Source: Paralvinella palmiformis
Taxonomy: Eukaryota; Annelida; Polychaeta; Terebellida; Alvinellidae
Reading direction: 5' to 3'
Assembly: GCA_025642065.1 (NCBI GenBank)
Contig: JAODUP010000032.1
Location: 2,028,001-2,092,000 of the forward strand
Length of the DNA stretch: 64,000 nt
Shown here piece by piece: positions 54,820 through 64,000 of the stretch. The number at the start of each line of letters is the position of its first letter. Positions within the stretch are counted from its first letter, which is position 1. A model generated the notes under the pieces. It was given only the letters and a program-made list of their open reading frames with translations, was not told where the DNA came from and made no database searches. Made by a program: the position numbers and the translations under genes.

Positions 54820-57800
54820 TGAGGCATAATCTATCAAAACATGCTATATTAAGGATTATATAATACTCACTTTAAGCATATCTTTACCATATTCCAAGTA
54901 TATAATTCAATCATTGTATGTAACTATATAGTTAATAAATACACAACTAACTTAGTAAACAGATCCAAGGCCAGTTCCTCATATTGCTTTAGTTGTTCTG
55001 GATTGAGTGAATCCAGAGATTCCAGTTTAATGAAGGCCTTTGAACAAGTGCCAAATGCACGCAAAGCAGACGCTGCCAACCCTGTGGAATTATCAGAAAT
55101 GTACACAACATGGCTAAACTACTAACTATTGAAATAAAATAATAATAAACATTATGTGTAGCGACACATAGGCTGAAAAAGAATGATCACGTGTAGTAAA
55201 TATCTGGTGTAAATATAACGAAATGGCAAAAGCTAGCTAAAATATTCTTAGAGATGTTGACAAAAGACATCACCATGGAGAACAAGAACATCATTATCTG
55301 CATGTCAAATACCATGACAACTATAGTAACAGTTTACACCAACATTACCAAGCAATGAGTAGATCTCTACTGGATTAATAATATCTTCATACTCTCTCAG
55401 ATGTAATGCAGTCTTCATTGCAGCCTCTGACTGGCCTAGAATTGGAGAAGAATGGTTTTCATTCATAAAGCCAATGTACACACTCTAACATTTCAACTAG
55501 ATCTTAGTCACAGTATCATCTACAAGTGTCGTAATCCAGGGCGCTAAGAAAGTCTGGACCATTAAGATTGCCCTGCACAGTAAACAGAAGGCCTGTACCC
55601 ACTGTAAGTCATCACTTCTCAGAACTTTATCCGGGTATGACTATTCCTCTCCAATTCAGAGAAATACATGCAGATTACAGTCTTTTGAAAGAGGTAGAAT
55701 TTGAACCCATCCATGCAGATATATATAATTATAATAATTAAGTGACTAAAGTCAAGTTAGCATGCTATTTATAAAAAAAAAACATTTTATTTGACCTTTC
55801 TGGTCCAGACCAGGATCCAGGTAAAAGTAGTACTCGGGTGTGGTGGAGATATAACAATGTTGTTGTTTTTGTGAAATTTGTCTTACATTTAGCTCATTTT
55901 GTTTCTACTTCAGTGAAAACATAGATGGATTTTGGTAATTTTCTGAATTACTCAAATACCTTTGTCATTATCCAATATGTTTTTCATAAGAATATAAACC
56001 ACATAATCTGACCACAATTTTTAAGTTTAAAAGCAAGCTGGATTTAGGTATTTTTGGGTGATGTTCCCAGGAACAGGAGAAGAATATGTATATGCTTTTG
56101 TGACATAATTGATAGCCCTGCTTGTGACATCCTAAGATCACATAATGGTGAATACAAAGGGAACTTACCCTTTTTACATATATTAGTTCTTTAATCTGAT
56201 ATCTGACTTGTTGAAGTAAATAAGGCAGCTGTGTAAAAAATATACACAAATTATGGGAATCACAGAAAAGACAGCATTCTACAGCATTATGCACTCCCAC
56301 TTTAGCAGTAAGGTGCTTGTGTTTCTAACATGGGTTCTATAGGCTGGAAAATGTCTATTGTTTACGTCTTGAGGTGAGTTCTGGATTATGTCGACTGGCC
56401 AATCAGTCATTCAGTCTTGCAGAATGTTACCTTAATACCAATGCGGAGGACATTCATAAGTAATAAAATATTTGATATTTAGTGAAATATGACACTGACG
56501 TCAGAAGTGATGTTAACTACCTCTGATTATACTATGATCCCATACATTCAGCTAACACAGATATACTGTACTTTCACATAAATGACTGAGATACTACATC
56601 TTTAAATAGAAGATTATGCTAATTGTTAATCTATGGGTTGAAGTATCACTCATATGATCTACTATCTCCAAATCTAATTGTGAGATACTACATCTTTAAA
56701 TAGAAGATTATGCTAATTGTTAATCTATGGGTTGAAGTATCACTCATATGATCTACTATCTCCAAATCTAATTGTGCATTGAACATTTGATTTTGCAATA
56801 AGAGATCTTATCATACAGATGAACATGTCATGAAGCATCCCCGAGACAAGAATATTCAAGATATAACATAGACCAACTAGTTTGGGTTTGACTGAGAAAA
56901 TAATATATTTAATAAAGCACCCAAAATAGTCCAAAGATATTATTATTTATCCAATTATAGAATAATGACTGATTTTCAGTGCATCTACATTAGCATATGA
57001 TTCAATGAGTGATGAGGAGTTATTATATCAATGATATCAAAATATATGTATCTACGACATAGGTAACTTTTTTTTATCACATTCAAGTGTGTGTGTGTGT
57101 TGTGATGACCTTAACTCCAAGATAAAAATATCCATGGTGGTATACATTTAAATTTAGTAAGGAATGGATGTGTTTAGTGGGAAATGGATGTGTTTAGTGG
57201 GAAATGGATGTGTTTTTTAAGTTTTGGAGAACATAGATATTTATGTTTGTAAAAATGAATTCACTAACTGAATGGATCTCTGGCTGAATCTATATAGTGC
57301 TTATCTTGAATTAAGTAACTTTAATTCCGTTCAGATACCATTTAATTAATATAACTGTCTTTGGAAATAAATTGTGTATGATACTCTTCCGCTGCCAGAT
57401 AAATTAATTCAGTAATCTTAGTGGGTTTTAATCTTATCTGTGATTTATTAACAAAACAGAGAACAGATCTGCTAGTCTACATCCGTGGTTTTCACTCTAT
57501 CTTCCAATGTGGCTCCATTTGTATACAGACCTGCATATAACTGTCTCTGAGCCAGTATGTAGAAATGGTAACCTTCAGCACCTCTCCAAGCATTATCAAG
57601 TAACTTAGTATCTGTCATAGACTGGGCATCTTCCTCAAGTAACCCACTTAAAGCAGATATAGCCTGAAACATGCAAGATAATACAGTAGGCAATTCTCGC
57701 TCACTTGTTCACTCACTATCATATATCATGGGGTATAGGCCTATTCTGTGGTATAAGCCCACTCCCCTAGATAAGTAGATGAGTTAAGTGGGCCTATTCT

Positions 57801-60236
57801 GGGGTATAAGCCCAGACTCTTCCCTACAAGTTTTGTTTATCAAAAATTAAAAAAATAAATGCATTTTTCAGTGCACACTTTCAGCTAGAGGGATATCTCA
57901 AACAAACATCTGGATTACTGTTGGATATAGATCTAGCTAATTACTGGTAATAGATAATTCGGAACACATGTCAACAAGCCGTTCAAGTCCAGAGTATGCA
58001 ATCAGTGGGTGCATTGGTTCCAGACTACCAAGAAGAACCAGTCTGGCAATTTCAAGACACAGACAAGGCAGGACTTAATCAACCAAGTTAGCAAAGTTTG
58101 GCCAGACATCAAAGAGTCGTTTGTCGTTGTTTTTTGTGTGTTGTGGCATCTCCAACAACATAGACATCTTAGATGAAGACCTTGTCGGCAAAGCAAAGAC
58201 GCAAAGACGTTCCTGTACTTGCCACATCTGAGGACTTTATCAGTGGTGTAGATAGGGTCGAGATTATCTTCACTATAGTGATAGTGAATCGGATGATGAC
58301 TTTGTAGGGTGGGGTCAAGATGGTGAGACCATGTACGAGTTGGACTGAATCTAGTTAGCCGCGATGGAAGCACTGTCCTATTTCATCTCTTGAGAATTCA
58401 CATCACGAGAATTAATAAATACAGAGGTAATAAAAGCTGCTATCTATCTCTTTATTGTGTTTATTGTTGTTTTTTCATAATTAGGAACTTCAAAGTAACA
58501 TGTCCAAGAAGGGGATCATCTTATACACATGTCATATCTGAGTGCTTCGGTTTTCGATCAGAAAGTTCAATCATTGGGAACAAGTTGGGGTCTTTCTGGG
58601 GTATAAACCCAGTACCCTATTACTGACAATTGAACTTTTTGGGCCACCTGGGCTTATACCTCACGATACATGGTAAGTATTAACTCGCTCGCTCGCTCGC
58701 TCGCTCGCTCGCTCGCTCACTCGCTCACTCACTCACTCACTCACTCACTCACTCACTCACTCACTCACTCACTCACCACTCACTCACTCACTCACTCACT
58801 CACTCACTCACTCACTCACCAACAGATACCTGTTCATCCCAGCTCTCTTATGTGACAATTATAGATTTATAAACATGATATATGCAGCTGGCATTTTAGT
58901 ATATATTTATTATTTGACACACTGAAACAAAAAGCATTGATAAAATAAAATGTATTGGATTCAAGGATCCAGTTATTTTACAACCAAAGTAAAAAATGTA
59001 AAAATGGTTTATTCTGTGTACTAATGACTGACATTTAAAAAATTGTAGTAAATCAAATAAAATAGCCACTAACAACATTTGGTTACAGACACACAGAAAA
59101 TAGTAGGAAATTATAAATTATGACCATTAAACTGAACTGAATTTTAGTTACAATTATCACAAACATAAACATGTGATAGCATATACAGATTTATAATTTT
59201 CCATAACCAAGCATGGAAATTCCACAACTAATCTCACATAAGCTGTTTTCTTACTAGCAAGGATATGGCAAATCAGTTTTTCTTATAGAAATGGGATCAA
59301 ATTTCAGCATTTAAACTATATGATACCGAATATTAAACAGTTATGACAGCAATTAATTTGATCTATAATAATTGGTTTAACAAAATATTTTCAACCAGGA
59401 AGTGTTGGAACACACCATATCAAAATGGTTGGACTCAGTTTTATCTCCCAGTGCATGTGTTAATTAATTTCATACTTAGATACTCAATTTTATTTGAATA
59501 CATATTGTATAATACCATCGTTCATGATGAATGGATCCAGTCACTAAGTTCTAAAGGAATTTATAAATTAAATATGTTGGGTTTAAGATTTGAATTTCGA
59601 CAAAAGCGTGATGTGTACAAATTACTTAGGTTTGCTGCACACATATTGGCACTTGATAAATTTCTGACAGGTAAACTAATATAAGAATAACAAATTGTTT
59701 TGTGAATATATTATTTACAAGTATTTAACCTGATTTCCAATAGTTCTCTGATGGAATGTAACAAGAAGATATATTTGTGCTATTCATACTCACACGACAG
59801 ACCTGCAGGTTTCAATAATGAATTAAAAAAGGCATTTTATAATCTATGAGCACTGAAGAATATCAGAATGGAACACCCATCAAATCATCAAAGCCACACT
59901 GCATTATTATCCAGGTTACCATACAATGTGTTTTACCCTGTCACTTTGTTTATACACTTCTTGGCAGAAGTTATCAAATACTTGGAACAAATGGTATAAA
60001 TAGCATAATTTATTGATGATGATGATGATGATAACTAAACTTATAACATATAAGTAGCCTTTAAATAAACATCTACAGAACATAATTTAGAATAAAATCA
60101 GCATTTGTATAGAACAAATTATAAATCATAACTACAACATACACATAGTTGATGTTATACTTACCACCATATTGTCAGTCTGTTATGTGATATAATGGGA
60201 GTTATACAGAATTATTTATAACAAACAGTTATCCTT

Positions 60237-60306
<70 letters not shown>

Positions 60307-63300
60307 CACACACATATAATGTTGACAGGTACAGTGTCAAATGTTTACAGAACCATGATATGGTTACATAACAATGATATAAAAATATCAGATGACAGCG
60401 GCTGCTGAAATCTTCTATAATCTAGATATAATTACTGCTGTAAAGAACGTCATACACAATAACTGGTACCTCAGTAAAATGTCTAATTTACAGATTGACA
60501 CTGGCCTTTCCAATAATGATTAAGTAATTGTGTGATTCATACCTCAGTACCTCTTTGACCTTTAGCCTTTGACCTTGATGTCATCTTTCTCTGTTCATGA
60601 TAGCGTTCAACAAGCAGTGCAGCCAGTACATAGATTTTCTTGATTCTCATTGGTTTACTGTGATGCTTAGTCTCATCTGATGCAATCTACCACATGATAC
60701 AATAATTGATGTATTTTCAACTAAAATCATATTGAAATGTCTTGTATATAAATATGATTCTTCACACACACACACACACATACACACACACACACACACA
60801 CACCCACTAGTTTCTACTTGCTTCCTTCAACTAATTAAAAAGTGCATTGGTCTGTAAGACTTAAAAACACATCAGTAAAAATATCATTTTGTTTCACAAA
60901 ACTTAGTTTTCTCTTACAACATCCAAGAAGATCTAAATCTTTAATTAAAAAAGTCTATACCAAAGTGCTAGCTGTATATTTGAATTTGATGTGTTTCAGA
61001 GAAATTTTGAACTTTGTGCAGATCTACTGGTAATTGCTTTTGGTATTTATTCCCACCAGATCAGAGATGACTATCATTCATAAAATTAATGTGAAAAAGG
61101 AAAAATAAAGGAACAAATTTTACAAAAAGGTAGAAGAAACAATTAAAAAAAATTGGAATAAAGTAACAGTCAGTTTTTATTTATTTACTTTTAAATTTGT
61201 CATGATGTTACATGTATCATAATATTTGTAATATTCATAATTACAATTAATAGAACACTGATGCCCAGTAAGCTGGTCAATATTGTTCACTCAGCTAGAT
61301 AATGTTCGCACGCTGTCAGTCAGAGGAATCAACTATAGCATCCAAACCTTCAGTAGGACGTCACCAACAATGCTTTCTGTCATGTAGGATTATTGCGCAT
61401 GCATATTGACATTATAAGCACAATCTGATGAATATTTTTAAGTACGATGAATGTTTGCATCATCTGGTGATGTTTAGAAATTTAATTGTTGGCAAATCTT
61501 CCACCTAAAATATTTAAAACATCAACCAAGATACTGGCCCATCAACAAAGATAAGATGTCAGAAAATATTTGAGAAAGTTATATCTACTGTGGAATGAAA
61601 ACAGAGGGAGCTGGTGAATGTGACATGCTACTATCCACTTTGCATGAAGGAGCATCAAGAAAGGTATAAGTTATAACACCATATTCAGTTGCAATACATT
61701 TGCAAGGGGGTCTAGCACATTCAAACTTGAATCAATTAAGCAAATAACCACTTCATGGTGAAGGGTGAGTTGAGTTATTTAGTCCCACCACTGGTTACAC
61801 CTGGGACGTACAGCTGGAGGACAACCCAATAGGGAAATAAATCCCACAAACGTAGGTATAAACCAGGTTCAAATCCACAACCTAGAGAGTTTTAGCAAAG
61901 CGTTCTACCAACTCTGCCACTGGAATGCTCCACTTGATGGTGAAAGAGAAAATCAATATCATGAGTACAAATTTAAAGATTTCTCTCAGTTGGATGATTT
62001 GGATAGCACGGACACTGAAAAGGAGAGCAAGGAGAATGACTCGTCTGACAAAAATGGATGATAATCCTAGAAAAAACAGCTTCCTCATGGACACCATTAT
62101 ATCATCTATGTTTGAATCCTCTACAACACTTGATGATGTTCCAATCCATAGTACCGGGTAATTATCGATCTCATCTATTTAGTTCTTTGCAGCTTTCCCA
62201 GCACAGATTCTTAGCTGAAAACTTGTAATCTTTGATGAAACATATTATTATCACTATTTGTATCAATTTCCCTGAAGCGCTGAATGGTGAATGTGATCCA
62301 ATACACAAGACAGAATCTACGTTTTCATTATATCTATTTTTGTTCTGACTGTATCATCAGCAGAATTGACAGAAATAGCTGCTAACAATAACGCAGTGAG
62401 TAAATGAACCTGACGTTGCTGTCTTTCTTGTCTTTGTTTAGATGTATATTCAGTAAAATGAACATGCCACATAATCAAGACATAACACTAGATCAATCTG
62501 ACACATAATGACTTCTCTTTCTCACTTACTTCTTGATATGAATATTTCCAACTAAATAAATTATGACCAGAACATTTAACTATTTCTTTACTTCTGTTTC
62601 TTTAATCCTATTCCCTGTTCATCCTTTTCCTATTTCTTTGTCCTCTACATGCCAAATACCTACTACACTGTTCCAGTGTTATCAGTTGATAAACTCTGTT
62701 GTTGGCATACTGACCTAATATGTTTCGAAAATCTGATTAAATACAACAATAATAATTGTGACATAATAACTTTATCACAAAGGATTCAGTTCTAACTTGG
62801 ATACAGAAATTCATCATTATTTTGCAAATTGTGGTTACACCAGACCAATTTGATATCTTCCAATTTTATGATAAGAGACGCACATATAAGTCGATGTGCT
62901 TCTGGGAACTCCCCTTTCACTACCCAAAAAAATTACTTGTATGCGAGTATATAGGGTAATGGAATTATTAACATATTTTTTTACTGCAATTCAATATGAG
63001 TGACAAAATGATTAAGACCAGGACTTGAAAATTAGATTTTGTAATCATACAAGTTGTATCTCCTATTCTGCTGGTAAAAATTGCATTATATACTCCAGAA
63101 AATATGGTAATCAAATCTAGAATCTAGTCATCTGTTACCATGTTCTCTCTTAGCTGAGACAAGTCAATATTCAACATTCTGAGCCACGGAAACTTGTATA
63201 ACTCCATTATAAAAATGGGATATAAACAAACCTTAAACAGTAACTTGGCAGCATCAATGTAGTGGTTAGCCTTCCTATAGAGCTCAATAGCATTGATAAT

Positions 63301-63549
63301 TTTCTCCTTTTCCAGTAGATGTTGAGCATATTTAGCCAGAAGTGAATCAATTTCTCGAACATTATGTGACTTGGCCAACTCTATGGCTGTATTCCACTGG
63401 TTTAAGTGTACACAGCAATCAATGGCTTCCTTTATTTTGTTATTCTGGAAATAGAGTACCCACCAATCTATTCAGTATTGCTACACACACTTCGCATTGG
63501 AACTAAAATAATATTAAAATTTTCTCTCTCTCCTGCTCCCTGTCTCTTC

Positions 63550-63581
<32 letters not shown>

Positions 63582-63977
63582 ACAATTTTAATTAACTTTT
63601 ATTCTCATAAAAATTATTACAACCTCTGTAGTTAATATTATACAGTGAAATCAGTCCCCATGAGATTCGAAGTTAATTTCCAGCTTTGTCAGAAACATCC
63701 ATTATAACCATGCTCTTAATTTTTTTAAACACACCAATGAATTTGACAAGAATTACCTTTTACCATAGATTCTACTTATGAAACTTATTACAAATTTTAT
63801 TATATATTACCTTGATATAAGCATCAACAGCCTCAGTACACATACCAACAGTCACAAACATCTTAGCTATACTTGGCAGAAGTTTGTGGTTTTCTGGCAG
63901 GTTTTCCATCATCTTTTTAAGACCAACATAATCTTCAAGAATGTAATAACACTCTGCCAGGTGTTCCTGATTACGTC
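54094..63977 (-). CDS. WDR35: WDR35 / IFT121, C-terminal third (5' end outside window)
   Basis: Eight exons on the - strand: 63811-63977, 63232-63444, 60543-60686, 57531-57663, 55349-55435, 54952-55081, 54703-54771 and 54094-54259 (stop TAA). They join in frame to 368 residues (human protein about 1,180). IFT121 is a core subunit of intraflagellar transport complex A, which drives retrograde transport and membrane-protein entry in cilia. The visible part is the helical TPR-like repeat region ('[19 protein letters not shown]', '[20 protein letters not shown]', 'AYHF'-type '[16 protein letters not shown]', '[16 protein letters not shown]') and the C-terminal zinc-binding module with C-x2-C pairs ('CTNCG', 'CPSCD', 'CQMCKH', 'CPLCH'). 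The WD40 half lies beyond the right edge. The gene is convergent with SNX17. Introns carry SINE-like and inverted-repeat elements; the coding exons are intact. Confidence 0.96.
54783..54813 (+). repeat. (AT)n microsatellite
   Basis: About 15 AT units only ~12 bases upstream (on the - strand) of the WDR35 exon at 54703-54771, within its acceptor region. Confidence 0.9.
55500..55715 (-). repeat. Possible 5'-truncated SINE
   Basis: The - strand contains 'gggttcaaattctacc', a good Pol III B box, followed by ~180 bp that include 'ttctgagaagtgatgactta' and 'agcgccctggattacgacac'. No A box is found upstream, so the head is missing or the call is wrong. Confidence 0.3.
56587..56774 (+). repeat. Perfect 94-bp tandem duplication
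   Basis: Bases 56587-56680 and 56681-56774 are identical as far as I can compare them, including 'tgagatactacatctttaa' at the start and 'ctccaaatctaattg' at the end. It is in WDR35 intron sequence and non-coding. The lack of divergence implies a recent event, or an assembly artefact. Confidence 0.95.
57161..57216 (+). repeat. 20-bp tandem repeat, nearly three copies
   Basis: 'aatggatgtgtttagtggg' recurs with a 20-bp period, the last unit running into a T-rich tail. In a WDR35 intron. Confidence 0.85.
57721..58672. mobile_element. Inverted-repeat element with 'ggtataagccca' sub-repeats
   Basis: The left arm (about 57732-57815) has 'gggtataggcctattctgtg', 'ggtataagccca' and a second 'ggcctattctggggtataag'. 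The right arm (about 58590-58665) has the inverse: 'ctggggtataaacccag' and 'gggcttatacctcac'. It is ~950 bp, in a WDR35 intron. The interior has a short acidic open stretch (about 58265-58345, with '[12 protein letters not shown]') that may be the end of a transposase. Boundaries are approximate. Confidence 0.6.
58681..58819 (+). repeat. (TCGC)n-(TCAC)n tetranucleotide array
   Basis: About ten TCGC units pass into about twenty-five TCAC units, with one broken unit near 58777. The Ser-Leu-Thr-His reading through it is a repeat artefact and not a gene. Confidence 0.97.
60246..60300 (+). repeat. (AC)n(GA)n compound microsatellite
   Basis: About 12 AC units followed by about 15 GA units in a WDR35 intron. 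Confidence 0.95.
60764..60803 (+). repeat. (AC)n microsatellite
   Basis: AC run with one 'at' interruption, in the WDR35 intron just beyond the exon at 60543-60686. Confidence 0.9.
61740..61926 (-). repeat. tRNA-derived SINE
   Basis: The - strand starts 'cattccagtggcagagttgg' (A box 'tggcagagttgg'), followed ~35 bases later by 'gtggatttgaacctgg' in B-box position. It then has a ~110-bp body ('gggatttatttccctattgg', 'gtaaccagtggtgggacta'). Box order and spacing fit a Pol III tRNA-like head. It is in a WDR35 intron. Confidence 0.55.
63551..63581 (+). repeat. (AC)n microsatellite
   Basis: About 15 AC units in the intron between the two right-most WDR35 exons. Confidence 0.95.
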
Positions 63978-64000
63978 CTGAAACAAACAAAATGCACAAA

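Noticed and set aside
58670..58855. Open frame encoding Ser-Leu-Ala/Thr-Arg/His-Ser repeats
   Set aside because: It is a translation of the TCGC/TCAC microsatellite and has no other coding features.
59343..59684. 113-codon + strand frame in a WDR35 intron
   Set aside because: The composition is rich in Ile, Leu, Phe, Tyr and Asn as expected from AT-rich DNA, and there is no motif or splice structure.

Overview
This is a eukaryotic, AT-rich animal window with spliced genes (GT-AG introns, often kilobases long), dense simple repeats and many decayed transposable elements. The gene set (an AA15-type LPMO with cysteine-rich tail repeats, AK2, SNX17, WDR35/IFT121) plus CR1/L2-like LINEs, Ty3/gypsy elements and hAT and pogo-like relics suggests a lophotrochozoan invertebrate, most likely a mollusc. 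The species is not identifiable from the sequence alone.

Layout. (1) 1-2.8 kb: the 3' part of a + strand secreted LPMO gene, with a ~1 kb inverted-repeat transposon upstream of the first visible exon. (2) 2.9-8.6 kb: a fold-back element, two decayed LINE pieces (- strand) and a broken Ty3/gypsy retrotransposon (+). (3) 9.0-11.3 kb: a two-exon + strand gene for a 709-residue putative type II membrane protein of unidentified family, possibly a glycosyltransferase. (4) 15.9-28.7 kb: a complete five-exon AK2 gene on the - strand (242 aa). Its long introns hold a LINE piece, a pogo-like relic, a minisatellite and several short inverted-repeat elements. (5) 29.5-39.8 kb: a transposon graveyard separating the divergently transcribed AK2 and SNX17. 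It holds a hAT transposase relic and a LINE whose 5' half is inverted (twin-priming geometry) and was later split by a Ty3/gypsy element with a 5-bp target duplication. (6) 40.4-51.1 kb: a complete 16-exon SNX17 gene on the + strand (475 aa). (7) 54.1-64.0 kb: the last eight visible coding exons (C-terminal 368 aa) of WDR35/IFT121 on the - strand, convergent with SNX17 and running off the right edge.

The genes do not form an operon or pathway. AK2 is mitochondrial energy metabolism, SNX17 is endosomal recycling, WDR35 is ciliary retrograde transport, and the LPMO is secreted polysaccharide oxidation. The host coding exons join in frame with GT/AG junctions and no internal stops. The transposon open frames mostly carry frameshifts, stops or deletions. 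The most interesting structures are the nested, inverted LINE with its gypsy insertion, three unrelated inverted-repeat families that share one architecture (long ends built of short internal repeats), MITE pairs shared between AK2 and SNX17 introns, the triple six-cysteine tail of the LPMO, and the unidentified membrane protein.
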